Below, piece after piece: positions 7,163 through 14,420 of a DNA stretch of 15,465 nucleotides (position 1 is the first letter of the stretch; the number at the start of each line of letters is the position of its first letter). The notes below the pieces were generated by a model. It had not been told where the DNA came from. It was given only the letters and a program-made list of their open reading frames with translations, and made no database searches. The translations under genes were made by a program, and so were the position numbers. The stretch spans positions 1 through 15,465 of the forward strand of contig JBCCIH010000026.1 in the NCBI GenBank assembly GCA_039028315.1. The letters are read 5' to 3'. This DNA is from Thermodesulfobacteriota bacterium. GTDB lineage: Bacteria > Desulfobacterota_D > UBA1144 > Nemesobacterales > UBA2774.

Positions 7163-7606
7163 CTTCAAATTCTGTGCATGGTTGATTCAGAAGACTATTG
7201 GCAGTTTAATTTGTTTAACGAACAAAATAAAACCGTAAATTATTTTGGTTACATCTTTGAGGTTGAGGGCGGTAAGGAAGGTCTTGGAACAAGCACCATA
7301 AGAATTCTAGTTTTTGAATTTATTGATATCAAATTGGCCGTTGGTTTTATTGTCCCAAATGATCTAGAAATACAAAAGGATTTCAGACTAATTTTTATCG
7401 CAAACGACAGCCCGACAAAAGAAATTCCCGTCGAGTGCAAGTTGTCAGATGAAGTAAAGAAAGCAGCATATATGGGAGACGATCTAGAGAAGATTGAGTA
7501 TATTGGCTTTACGCTTGAGAAATTTTATGATGAAAACAACGCCAAATTTTATCTTCACGATTTAAGACCACCAACAGAGGAACAGGGGCAGCCGGAACAA
7601 CCATAG
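7160..7606 (+). CDS. Hypothetical protein, unrecognised, about 148 aa
   Basis: I do not recognise this family. An alternative start at 7145 would add five residues. The protein is acidic, with no signal peptide, no clear membrane helix and no cysteine motif. Its middle (about residues 45-100) alternates hydrophobic residues in a beta-strand-like way (RILVFEFIDIKLAVGFIV, then FRLIFIAND). The C-terminus is a low-complexity Pro/Glu/Gln tail (PPTEEQGQPEQP), likely disordered. It stands alone between pgeF (42-57 bp upstream) and argG (61 bp downstream) on the same strand, and argG has its own strong ribosome-binding site, so linkage to arginine synthesis is not implied. Codon use looks like its neighbours, which supports a real gene. 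Confidence 0.75.
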   Translation: MLQILCMVDSEDYWQFNLFNEQNKTVNYFGYIFEVEGGKEGLGTSTIRILVFEFIDIKLAVGFIVPNDLEIQKDFRLIFIANDSPTKEIPVECKLSDEVKKAAYMGDDLEKIEYIGFTLEKFYDENNAKFYLHDLRPPTEEQGQPEQP

Positions 7607-7667
7607 TTTGATTCAAAAATAGATTTCCCTAATTTTTATGCCTTGGAGTTGAAAGGAGTTCTAATAT

Positions 7668-8873
7668 ATGAGTGAGAAAAACAAGATTGTCCTAGCTTAT
7701 TCAGGGGGACTGGACACTTCGGTAATTTTAAAATGGCTTGCAGAGAAATATGATGCTGAGATTATTGCCTATGTTGCAGATGTAGGTCAGGGCGAGGATT
7801 TAGAAGAAGTGCATGAAAAAGCACTCGCAACTGGCGCAAGCAAAGTATATATAGAGGATTTGACCCAGGAATTTGTGTCCGATTTTGTTTTTCCTGCTGT
7901 TAAAGCAAACGCAATTTATGAGGGTGTATACCTTCTTGGTACATCTCTAGCTCGCCCGCTTATCGCAAAAAGGCAGATAGAAATTGCACAGAAGGAAAAT
8001 GCATTTGCCGTCTCTCACGGATCAACTGGCAAGGGAAATGACCAGGTCAGATTCGAGCTTACCTACTATGCACTTGATCCCAATATAAAAGTAATCGCTC
8101 CATGGAGAGAATGGGATCTTAACTCCCGAACAGCTCTAATAGACTATGCCGAGAAAAATGGCATACCGGTTCCAGTTACAGCAGAAAAGCCATATAGCTG
8201 TGATAGAAACCTACTTCACATAAGCTATGAAGGCGGAATTTTGGAAGACCCATGGAACGAGCCCCCGGAGAACATGTTCGAAATGACTGTCTCACCTCAG
8301 AGCGCTCCTGATGAGCCTGTATATATAGATATAGATTTTGAAAAAGGAGTACCAGTAAAATTAGACGGTAAAGAGCTTGGCTCTGTAGATATGCTTGATA
8401 CGCTCAACAAAATCGGCGGCAAAAATGGCGTTGGCAGAGTAGATTTGGTTGAGAACCGCTTTGTTGGTATGAAATCAAGGGGTGTATACGAAACCCCGGG
8501 TGGCACGATACTGCACGCGGCCCATAGAGCGCTTGAGTCTCTTACTATGGACAGAGAGGTAATGCACTTAAGGGACAGTTTTGTCCCTAAGATAGCAGAG
8601 CTTATTTATTACGGATTTTGGTATTCACCTGAAATGGATATGTTAATGGCCGCCATTGAAGAGTCTCAAAAAAATGTAACCGGTAGTGTAAAGCTTAAAA
8701 TTTATAAGGGCAATGTGATAACAGTTGGAAGGCGCTCACCTTATTCTCTATACCAAGAGGATCTTGCCACATTTGAAGAGGACAGCATTTATAATCAAGC
8801 TGATGCCACAGGATTTATCAAACTAAATGCGCTAAGGTTGTCTGTACAAAAACTTCTGGATAAAAAAGGTTAG
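7668..8873 (+). CDS. argG: Argininosuccinate synthase
   Basis: Joins citrulline and aspartate with ATP hydrolysed to AMP, the penultimate step of arginine biosynthesis, in the cytosol. The 401-aa length is standard. The N-terminal PP-loop for ATP is AYSGGLDTS (10-18); the second nucleotide and aspartate-binding block is HGSTGKGNDQVRFE (117-130). Other family blocks are APWREW, the EKPYSCDRNLLHISYEGG region and the C-terminal RRSPYSLYQEDLATFE. The ATG has a strong AAAGGAG 9 nt upstream (7652-7658). queA follows after 14 bp with no separate good ribosome-binding site. No argH or other arg gene is in the window. Confidence 0.98.
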   Translation: MSEKNKIVLAYSGGLDTSVILKWLAEKYDAEIIAYVADVGQGEDLEEVHEKALATGASKVYIEDLTQEFVSDFVFPAVKANAIYEGVYLLGTSLARPLIAKRQIEIAQKENAFAVSHGSTGKGNDQVRFELTYYALDPNIKVIAPWREWDLNSRTALIDYAEKNGIPVPVTAEKPYSCDRNLLHISYEGGILEDPWNEPPENMFEMTVSPQSAPDEPVYIDIDFEKGVPVKLDGKELGSVDMLDTLNKIGGKNGVGRVDLVENRFVGMKSRGVYETPGGTILHAAHRALESLTMDREVMHLRDSFVPKIAELIYYGFWYSPEMDMLMAAIEESQKNVTGSVKLKIYKGNVITVGRRSPYSLYQEDLATFEEDSIYNQADATGFIKLNALRLSVQKLLDKKG

Positions 8874-8887
8874 TCACTCTTTTTAAA

Positions 8888-9895
8888 ATGAAAGCCTCAG
8901 ACTTTGACTACGAGCTCTTAGATGAGCAGATTGCGTATCGTCCGGAAAACAAGAGGCCAAACTCCAAGCTTCTTTTGTTAAACAAAGAAAACGGCAGCAT
9001 ATCTCATAAGCACTTCTATGATCTACCAGATCTTTTAAAGAATGGTGACATGCTTGTATTAAACGACACCCGTGTTATTCCAGCAAGACTAAAGGGCAAA
9101 AGAGCAAACGGATCTGATGCAGAAATTCTCCTTGTTCAAAAGATTACAGATCACTCTTGGGAGTGTTTGGTTAGAAACCCAAAACATGAAGAAGAGCTAA
9201 TTCTAAAAGGCGGCGTTAATGCCACACTTTTACGGCAGGGCAAACAGACTTGGATTATTGAGTTTAAACATAAAGTCGATGAATATATCCAAGAGCATGG
9301 GAACATGCCGCTTCCGCCTTACATAGACCGGGCACCTGATGAGTCTGATAAAACCACATATCAAACTGTCTATGCAAAACATAAGGGAGCAATTGCTGCC
9401 CCTACGGCCGGCTTGCATTTCACAAATGCCTTGCTAGATCAGATAAGTGCTAAAGGTGTTGAGCTGCAATATGTTACTCTACATGTGGGTATAGGGACTT
9501 TTAAACCGGTTAAGGTCGATGACGTAGAAGATCATAAAATGCATGAAGAGTTTATTTCGATCTCAGATGATACTGCTAGGGCAATTAATAAGGCGAAGAG
9601 CGAAGCAAGAAAAGTAATTGCAGTCGGTACAACAGTCGTGAGAACATTAGAATCCTCGGTTGGTAATGATGGAAAGCTTTTGCCGTTTAGCGGGCAAACA
9701 GATTTGTTTATTACGCCCGGGTATAAGTTTCATGTCGTAGACGGGCTTATTACTAACTTTCATCTGCCCCGCTCAACGCTGTTAATGTTAGTGTCCGCTT
9801 TTTCAGATCGAGAATTTATCTTTAACGCATACAGTAAGGCTAGGGAAATGAATTACAGGTTTTTGAGTTATGGTGATGCCATGTTTATAAACTGA
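8888..9895 (+). CDS. queA: tRNA preQ1(34) S-adenosylmethionine ribosyltransferase-isomerase
   Basis: Transfers and isomerises the ribosyl group of SAM onto preQ1 at tRNA position 34 to form epoxyqueuosine, a late step of queuosine synthesis. The 335-aa protein is slightly shorter than the E. coli enzyme. It shows the whole family pattern: FDYELLDEQIAYRPE at the N-terminus, LVLNDTRVIPARLKG, GAIAAPTAGLHFT, TLHVGIGTFKPV, VGTTVVRTLES, TDLFITPGYKF and ITNFHLPRSTLLMLVSAF. It starts 14 bp after argG. No tgt, queG or queH gene lies in the window. Identification is secure. Confidence 0.97.
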   Translation: MKASDFDYELLDEQIAYRPENKRPNSKLLLLNKENGSISHKHFYDLPDLLKNGDMLVLNDTRVIPARLKGKRANGSDAEILLVQKITDHSWECLVRNPKHEEELILKGGVNATLLRQGKQTWIIEFKHKVDEYIQEHGNMPLPPYIDRAPDESDKTTYQTVYAKHKGAIAAPTAGLHFTNALLDQISAKGVELQYVTLHVGIGTFKPVKVDDVEDHKMHEEFISISDDTARAINKAKSEARKVIAVGTTVVRTLESSVGNDGKLLPFSGQTDLFITPGYKFHVVDGLITNFHLPRSTLLMLVSAFSDREFIFNAYSKAREMNYRFLSYGDAMFIN

Positions 9896-9910
9896 TATTA
9901 GGGAAATAAT

Positions 9911-11167
9911 TTGCAGATAGAAATTCAAGGAATAGCTTTTGGAGGCGCTGGACTTGCAAAGAAAGACGGCAAAGTCTTTTTTGTAAGGGGCGGTCTGCCC
10001 AACGATGTAGTAGAGATAAATGTAATTAAAGATAAAGGCAGTTATGCAGAGGCCGTAATATCTGAAATTATAACACCCTCGCCCGATAGGATAGAACCTA
10101 AGTGCGAGGTGTTTGATCTTTGCGGCGGGTGTCAGCTCCAGAACTTATCCTACAAAGCTCAGCTTGAGGAAAAAGAGAACATCTTAAAAGAAACTCTCGC
10201 CAGAATCGGAGGGTTCCATGATCTTGAGATTGACAGAATTGCCGCATCTCCTAAGGAGTTTGGGTTTAGAAACAAAGTCACTCTTTCGGCCTTTTATTAC
10301 AAAGGCCGCTGGCATGTTGGATATAATCAAAAAGGGAGTAACAGAAAAGTCGCCATAGACTCCTGCCCAATTTCAGATGAGATTATAAACGCCACGATTA
10401 CCCGTATGGACGAGGTTCTATCTTCGATAAGCGATCCATACTACCCGCTAGATAAAGTACATATATCCTCAAATGGAGAAAGATCACAGCTTACTCTAGT
10501 ACCTAAAAGCAGTAGAAAAGGAAGTAATCTCAAAACGCTTCTTAGGCACTTAAAACGGCATCCTGAGACAGAGAACTGCTCAATTACCGGAGCTGGCGAG
10601 GTTGGGTTTGAGATTGAGATATTAGGTTATAGGTTTCAAACCACTCCTTCTGCATTCACTCAGGTTAACAGCGGTGTTAATGAGAAAATGATAAATACTG
10701 TGCTCGATTATGCTGATCTTAAAGGTGATGAAACCGTGCTCGATCTCTATTCAGGCATTGGGAATTTCTCGATTCCTCTTGCTGAACAAACTAAAGAAGT
10801 ACTTGGAGTAGAAATAAGCAATAATTCGGTGAAGCTAGCAAAAAAGAACTCCGCACTAAATTCTATAGATAATATAGTATTTCAAAATGCAGACTGCGCA
10901 GACGCCCTAGATATCTTGCATGAACAAGAAGAGCAGTTTGACCTAATCGTTCTAGATCCACCCAGAGAGGGGGCAAAGGACATAATAGATGGGCTGGTTA
11001 ACATCGGTTCTGAGAAAGTAATTTATATTTCATGCGACCCTGCAACACTAGCACGTGATTTAAAAAAATTAAATGCTATGGGCTATAAGATTCAAAAAGT
11101 CCGCCCGTTCGATATGTTCCCACAAACCTTTCATATTGAATCAGTTACGCTCTTGAAAAGAGCATAA
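9911..11167 (+). CDS. rlmD: 23S rRNA (uracil-C5)-methyltransferase, RlmD/RumA type, with [4Fe-4S] cluster
   Basis: SAM-dependent methyltransferase making 5-methyluridine in 23S rRNA (U1939 in E. coli if a true RlmD). It has an N-terminal TRAM RNA-binding domain (1-55). A cluster motif follows: C65-x5-C71-x2-C74 plus C152, the same pattern as the four cysteines of RumA. The Rossmann domain has VLDLYSGIGNF (276-286) and VLDPPREG (347-354). The catalytic C375 in YISCDP and the base E410 are 35 residues apart, as in E. coli RumA. The start is TTG: the frame has a stop at 9899-9901, no ATG follows before the TRAM domain, and AGGG lies just upstream. Length 418 aa is normal. RlmC or a dual-specificity RlmCD role is possible, since only one such enzyme is seen. 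The gene ends convergently, 29 bp from the minus-strand acyltransferase, with no clear hairpin. Confidence 0.93.
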   Translation: MQIEIQGIAFGGAGLAKKDGKVFFVRGGLPNDVVEINVIKDKGSYAEAVISEIITPSPDRIEPKCEVFDLCGGCQLQNLSYKAQLEEKENILKETLARIGGFHDLEIDRIAASPKEFGFRNKVTLSAFYYKGRWHVGYNQKGSNRKVAIDSCPISDEIINATITRMDEVLSSISDPYYPLDKVHISSNGERSQLTLVPKSSRKGSNLKTLLRHLKRHPETENCSITGAGEVGFEIEILGYRFQTTPSAFTQVNSGVNEKMINTVLDYADLKGDETVLDLYSGIGNFSIPLAEQTKEVLGVEISNNSVKLAKKNSALNSIDNIVFQNADCADALDILHEQEEQFDLIVLDPPREGAKDIIDGLVNIGSEKVIYISCDPATLARDLKKLNAMGYKIQKVRPFDMFPQTFHIESVTLLKRA

Positions 11168-11196
11168 CCCCTCTGATCCATAACAGTATAATTTTC

Positions 11197-11814
11197 TTAT
11201 TTTAAATATTCAGAGTTTATCGCATCATATACTTTTGATGCTAAATCTTTTCGAGAAGCAATCTCGCCTGAACTTATTGTATCAAGAAAAGAGAGTTCAA
11301 TTTCTAGTGTGTTAACTGACAAGAATCCAAAAAAATGCTTAAAAAATTTCATACCGCCATAGAAGTAAACCAGGTCCCTGTTTTCCTCGTCTACTGATTT
11401 ACCATCAATACTTACATACTTAATACAGGTGGGAATAATGTTTAAATCTCTTTTTTCCGTAATGGCAAAGAAGCTGGTTTTAAATGGCAGAACCTGATCT
11501 CCATTCGAGGTAGTTCCCTCGGGAAACAACACAACATTTAATCCCATATCAAAAGTTTCAGAAATTTTGTTCAGTTCTTCTCTAATTTTTGTTCTGTCGT
11601 CTCTATCGACAAACATGCCGCCGCTATACTCAGTGGCTTTGCCCAGCACAATATCATTCTGGACCATATCTATACTTGCTATGAAAACAGCGGGTACATG
11701 TGTGAACAAAATGAATATATCTAGATATGAGAGATGATTTGATATTACTAAGTAGCTTTGCCCTTTAGGAAAGCTGATAGGCCTATTTAATTTGACCTTT
11801 ATATTAAGGGCCAT
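11197..11814 (-). CDS. PlsC-family 1-acyl-glycerol-phosphate/lyso-ornithine lipid acyltransferase (OlsA-like), apparently lacking its N-terminus
   Basis: Membrane acyltransferase of the LPLAT/PlsC family. The catalytic NHxxxxD box is NHLSYLD (26-32), the second block is GGMFVDRDDR (65-74), and the acceptor-binding motif is FPEGTTS (97-103). From the ATG at 11814 it gives 205 aa, short for the family (about 240-270), and begins only some 25 residues before the catalytic His. In-frame codons continue upstream for about 40 residues and encode a hydrophobic anchor, but that frame has no start codon (see 11815-11966). The stop-start overlap with an OlsB-type gene suggests it O-acylates lyso-ornithine lipid, as OlsA does. 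Ordinary phosphatidic acid synthesis (PlsC) is the alternative. Family membership is secure, specificity inferred. Confidence 0.88.
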   Translation of the reverse strand: MALNIKVKLNRPISFPKGQSYLVISNHLSYLDIFILFTHVPAVFIASIDMVQNDIVLGKATEYSGGMFVDRDDRTKIREELNKISETFDMGLNVVLFPEGTTSNGDQVLPFKTSFFAITEKRDLNIIPTCIKYVSIDGKSVDEENRDLVYFYGGMKFFKHFFGFLSVNTLEIELSFLDTISSGEIASRKDLASKVYDAINSEYLK

Positions 11815-11966
11815 GAGTGCGTACTGGCACAGGTATGAAGTGATGTGGTTACAATAATAAGTCTTAGTTTTCTTATCTCTGACTATTAGCCTGGTTATGA
11901 ATGTGGCGACAAAGAAGGTGGCAAGTACGCAAAAAAAAACAAACCTTTAAAGACTTTTTTAACCAT
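11815..11966 (-). other. Frame-displaced 5' part of the PlsC/OlsA-like gene with a T9 frameshift site
   Basis: On the minus strand an ATG at 11966-11964 overlaps the olsB stop (11961-11959) and encodes MVKKVFKGLFFF before meeting nine consecutive T (plus-strand A run 11931-11939). One frame back, the codons read CVLATFFVATFITRLIVRDKK and on through LCQYAL directly into the Met at 11814. A -1 shift (or ten T instead of nine) joins these into a 256-aa protein with an N-terminal membrane anchor, the normal architecture of the family. Without it, the reading from 11966 stops at a TAA in the plus 11899-11901 area after about 22 codons. It may be a real slippage site, a phase-variable tract, a mutation or an assembly error. 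Confidence 0.75.
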
Positions 11967-12879
11967 TTACTACCTGATACTTTTTATATTTTTTCTCGTG
12001 AGATTTTGAAATCGCATCAACATCTAGGACAGTGAAAAAGTCTGCGCTGCCAAGGTTTTTGTCTATTGCCGGCTCTCCGCAGATAACTGATCCAGCTTTG
12101 AAATAACCTTTTAAAAGGGGTGGTATAAAAGTCTCAACTCTCTCTGTGCTAACGTCAAATTTGTCATACGCTTGTAGGAAACTTTCAAGATCATTTAGTC
12201 TGTATTTTTCTTTTGGTACAACCCTAAGATCTTCAGAGGACAAATATAAATCGTGTATGTATTTATAAAGAAGGCTGACCTCAACTATATTAGTAGTTTG
12301 AATTGCTGAGCATCCGAAAAGGTATTTAGCGGTAACTTTTTTCATATACTCAGAAAGCCCTTTCCACAGAAGAACCATTACCGGCCCGCTGCGGTAGTCA
12401 GCATGAACACATGCTCTTCCGAGCTCAAGCTTTACGCCCTTAGCGTTCTTTATACTGTCCATATGGAAGAATGTCTCAGAGTAATAGGAATCAGCAAAGG
12501 TGGAAGAAATGAGTCTATAGGTTGCAACTATTTGATCTATGTTCTTGTCAATAATAATAAGATGGTCACATATTAGATCAAACTTATCATAGTCAATATT
12601 GATAAAACGTTTTTTGTTTATTCTCTCTTCGTAAAAGATTCTATATCGTAGGTTAAGAACCTTCTCAAGCTCGTCTAGATCTTGGACGGTTTTAATAATA
12701 TATCTTTTGCTCTCGATATAAATTTCTTCTTTGGGTTTGAATTCTCTTAGCTTCCATCTATAGGCGCGTTTTACTATTCGAGAGTTAGAGACGGTGTCTT
12801 TTAAATAGTCTAATTTTCCTTCGCTTTTCATAAACTTATCACCAACTCCAGTTGTAAAGTTTTTCTTTACTGCAAACAT
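11959..12879 (-). CDS. olsB: OlsB-type GNAT N-acyltransferase (probable ornithine-acyl-ACP N-acyltransferase)
   Basis: Belongs to the hemolysin-like/OlsB branch of the GNAT superfamily. OlsB transfers a 3-hydroxyacyl chain from acyl carrier protein to the alpha-amino group of ornithine, the first step of ornithine lipid synthesis. Characteristic blocks in order are LRYRIFYEE (78-86 region), DHLIIID, IVATYRL (117-123), LELGRACVHADYR (151-163), LFGCSA (187-192), PPLLKGY (253-259), CGEPAID (267-273) and ADFFTVLD (279-286). The 306-aa length includes about 55 basic N-terminal residues beyond the usual core. The ATG at 12879 lacks a good ribosome-binding site; Met17 (12831) is another possible start. 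It overlaps the acyltransferase start region by 8 nt. Glycine, lysine or another amine could replace ornithine as acceptor. Confidence 0.82.
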   Translation of the reverse strand: MFAVKKNFTTGVGDKFMKSEGKLDYLKDTVSNSRIVKRAYRWKLREFKPKEEIYIESKRYIIKTVQDLDELEKVLNLRYRIFYEERINKKRFINIDYDKFDLICDHLIIIDKNIDQIVATYRLISSTFADSYYSETFFHMDSIKNAKGVKLELGRACVHADYRSGPVMVLLWKGLSEYMKKVTAKYLFGCSAIQTTNIVEVSLLYKYIHDLYLSSEDLRVVPKEKYRLNDLESFLQAYDKFDVSTERVETFIPPLLKGYFKAGSVICGEPAIDKNLGSADFFTVLDVDAISKSHEKKYKKYQVVNG

Positions 12880-12950
12880 TTTATCACAAAATAGGGTCTA
12901 AATTCAAACATTTACAATATACTTTATGAGTCTTCAAAATACTATGAAAC

Positions 12951-12985
12951 TTTCTCAAACAAGCTTTTGAGAAGTGCATTTCTCA
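12951..12985. repeat. Alternating TTCTCAA/TTGAGAA half-sites upstream of olsB
   Basis: Three copies of one half-site alternate in orientation with equal 6-nt gaps: TTCTCAAA (12951-12958), TTTGAGAA (12965-12972) and TTCTCAA (12979-12985). The middle copy can pair perfectly with either neighbour, giving two mutually exclusive hairpins of 8 and 7 bp in RNA, or overlapping operator palindromes in DNA. It lies 72-106 bp upstream of the olsB start, probably inside its 5' leader. Confidence 0.5.
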
Positions 12986-13015
12986 ACTCATTACAGTCCC
13001 AACGGATTTTATAAA

Positions 13016-13073
13016 TATTAAATATCACAATAGTGTTTAATTTGTGTTTAGAGTTTATAAATTTTGTGTTTAA
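13016..13073 (-). promoter_or_regulatory. Pho-box-like 11-bp direct repeats upstream of olsB
   Basis: On the minus strand, units in exact 11-bp register read TTAAACA (13073-13067), ATTTATA (13062-13056), CTAAACA (13051-13045) and TTAAACA (13040-13034); units 1, 3 and 4 match, and units 1 and 3 are each followed by CAAA. A 7-bp unit with a 4-bp spacer is the geometry of PhoB sites, and the sequence resembles the cyanobacterial Pho box more than the E. coli one. A TTTAAT hexamer (13021-13016) lies 12 nt downstream of the last unit, near the place of the -10 in PhoB promoters. The region is AT-rich, so the assignment is tentative. Confidence 0.45.
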
Positions 13074-13124
13074 AATCGTCTTGTTCTCTTAATATGACAT
13101 TAAATTTGTAAATAATTGGTCAGA

Positions 13125-13165
13125 TTTAATTATTTCTTAACATTGCTTTATCATAATTATAGTAT
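13125..13165 (+). promoter_or_regulatory. Candidate promoter and weak 11-bp repeats upstream of the glycosyltransferase gene
   Basis: TTAACA (13137-13142) and TAGTAT (13160-13165) are 17 bp apart and could be -35 and -10 elements, giving a leader of about 240 nt before the ATG at 13413. In the same place TTTAATT (13125-13131), CTTAACA (13136-13142) and TTTATCA (13147-13153) follow an 11-bp register like the repeats near olsB, but only the middle unit matches well. Either reading is tentative. Confidence 0.3.
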
Positions 13166-13173
13166 GCGGGATG

Positions 13174-13363
13174 TAAGAGCTGGCAATTTAGCTCAATTAT
13201 AATATCCCATAGGGCTCACAAAAAGGCGGATGGATCTATCAATAAAAACATACATATATCAATTAAGATTTAAGACAGCTCTTATTATTTATTGATACCT
13301 ATGGACCTTAGTGTTTAAGTGAATATAGAGCCACAAGAGAAACTTCATAAGATTCTATGGGAT
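13174..13363 (+). ncRNA. Candidate structured RNA or leader element in the olsB-glycosyltransferase spacer
   Basis: The 533-bp spacer 12880-13412 holds no convincing gene but several long complementary segments. ATCCCATAG (13204-13212) pairs with CTATGGGAT (13355-13363). The adjoining GGCTC (13213-13217) pairs with GAGCC (13328-13332). TATCAATAAA (13237-13246) pairs with TTTATTGATA (13288-13297), all nested. Inside is TAAGA-CAGC-TCTTA (13271-13284). Competing pairings exist: TAAGAGCT (13174-13181) with AGCTCTTA (13277-13284), GAGCT (13177-13181) with AGCTC (13190-13194), and GGGAT (13168-13172) with ATCCC (13204-13208). This suggests an elongated RNA with a possible switch, either as leader of the glycosyltransferase mRNA or as a separate small RNA. 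It matches no riboswitch or 6S/tmRNA consensus I can recognise. Confidence 0.35.
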
Positions 13364-13412
13364 TGATTGCAGTTAGTATTGGTGATATGTTAAATCTGAA
13401 ACAAGGTTAAAG

Positions 13413-14396
13413 ATGAAAATACTATTTGGGATACAAGGCACAGGGAATGGGCATATTTCCCGCTCCCGAGAGGTATTAAAATACTTATCTAAGCAAGCAG
13501 AAGTTGATATTTTAATAAGCGGGCTCCATCATGAAGTAGATTTGGGCTTTGAAATAAAATATCAACGAGATGGGCTTGGGTTTATGTTTGGTAAAAAGGG
13601 CGGCATAGATTATTGGAAGTCCATAAGAGCCATAAGTCCTTATAAGCTTATATCCGATATTTATAACCTTCCGATTGATGACTATGATTTAGTAATAAGT
13701 GATTTTGAACCCATAACAGCTTGGGCATCAAAGCTCAAAGGAAAAAAGTATGTGTGTATATCCCATCAAGCTGCCCTCTTATCAGATCATGTCCCGCGTC
13801 CACCAGATAATAACCGCTTTCAGCAATTTGTAATGGAGTGGTATGCACCTGGCTCGAGTTTAATCGGGCTTCATTTTAAAGAATATGATGATTTCATTTT
13901 TACCCCAATCATAAGGGAAGAGGTGCGTAATACTGATGTAATAAACAACGGTCATTATACTGTATACCTTCCTTCTTATGATGAGAGGTACATAATTGAG
14001 ATCCTAAAAAAGATAGATGTTCCCTGGGAGATATTCTCTAAGCACTATAAAGGAGAGCCTTTTAAAGAAGATAATGTCACAGTTTACAGGGTAGAGAACG
14101 ATAAATTTGTAGAAAGCCTAGCAAGCTGTGAGGGACTTTTGTGTAACGCTGGTTTTGAAACGCCCGCAGAGACTTTATACCTGGGGAAAAAGCTCATGGT
14201 GATACCGATGAAACGCCAATATGAGCAAGAGTGTAATGCGGAGGCTCTAAAAGGACTTGGTATTTCAGTCATAGATGAGATAAACGGCAATTTTCATAAC
14301 AGCCTTGCCGATTGGGTCAATTCATCATTTGTATATCAGGCAAACTACAAAGATAATATCCCGCAAATAGTAGAAAGCATTCTGGATTATCAGTAG
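13413..14396 (+). CDS. GT-B glycosyltransferase of the MJ1255 (TIGR00661-like) family
   Basis: Predicted nucleotide-sugar glycosyltransferase of 327 aa with the GT-B two-domain layout. The N-terminal domain opens with MKILFGIQGTGNGHISRS, matching the family pattern G-x-G-x-GH-x-x-R. A second N-domain strand is DLVISDFEP (92-100). The C-terminal donor-binding domain has CNAGFETPAE (244-253), LGKKLMVIP and the QYEQECNA segment (269-276), as in MurG/UGT-like enzymes. No signal peptide or membrane helix is seen, so it should act at the cytosolic membrane face. AAGG stands 6 nt before the ATG. It is divergent from the olsB unit and convergent (24 bp) with the helical gene. In this setting a lipid acceptor is plausible, but donor and acceptor are unknown. 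Confidence 0.8.
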   Translation: MKILFGIQGTGNGHISRSREVLKYLSKQAEVDILISGLHHEVDLGFEIKYQRDGLGFMFGKKGGIDYWKSIRAISPYKLISDIYNLPIDDYDLVISDFEPITAWASKLKGKKYVCISHQAALLSDHVPRPPDNNRFQQFVMEWYAPGSSLIGLHFKEYDDFIFTPIIREEVRNTDVINNGHYTVYLPSYDERYIIEILKKIDVPWEIFSKHYKGEPFKEDNVTVYRVENDKFVESLASCEGLLCNAGFETPAETLYLGKKLMVIPMKRQYEQECNAEALKGLGISVIDEINGNFHNSLADWVNSSFVYQANYKDNIPQIVESILDYQ

Positions 14397-14420
14397 TCTA
14401 GGGTTTCTTTGGTTTAGTTT

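Noticed and set aside
7123..7185. A 20-codon ORF with AGAAGG upstream, overlapping the start of the hypothetical gene
   Set aside because: Too short, no recognisable leader-peptide feature, spacing from AGAAGG is only about 5 nt, and the overlapping longer frame has a better start at 7160.
11168..11196. Terminator sought between the convergent rlmD and acyltransferase genes
   Set aside because: AT-rich and T-rich but no inverted repeat strong enough to call.
13182..13200. tRNA-like string with TTTAGCTCAATT resembling a D-arm
   Set aside because: No matching acceptor stem, anticodon arm or T-arm follows; the GGTAGAGC half of the D-arm is absent.
13198..13203. Perfect TATAAT in the spacer
   Set aside because: No -35-like hexamer at 15-19 bp and no extended -10; the pair at 13137-13165 is a better promoter candidate.
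13230..13295. A 21-codon ORF in the olsB-glycosyltransferase spacer with AAGG just upstream
   Set aside because: The AAGG is only 3 nt from the ATG, the peptide has no signal or codon run suggesting a leader, and its bases overlap complementary stems that explain the sequence better.
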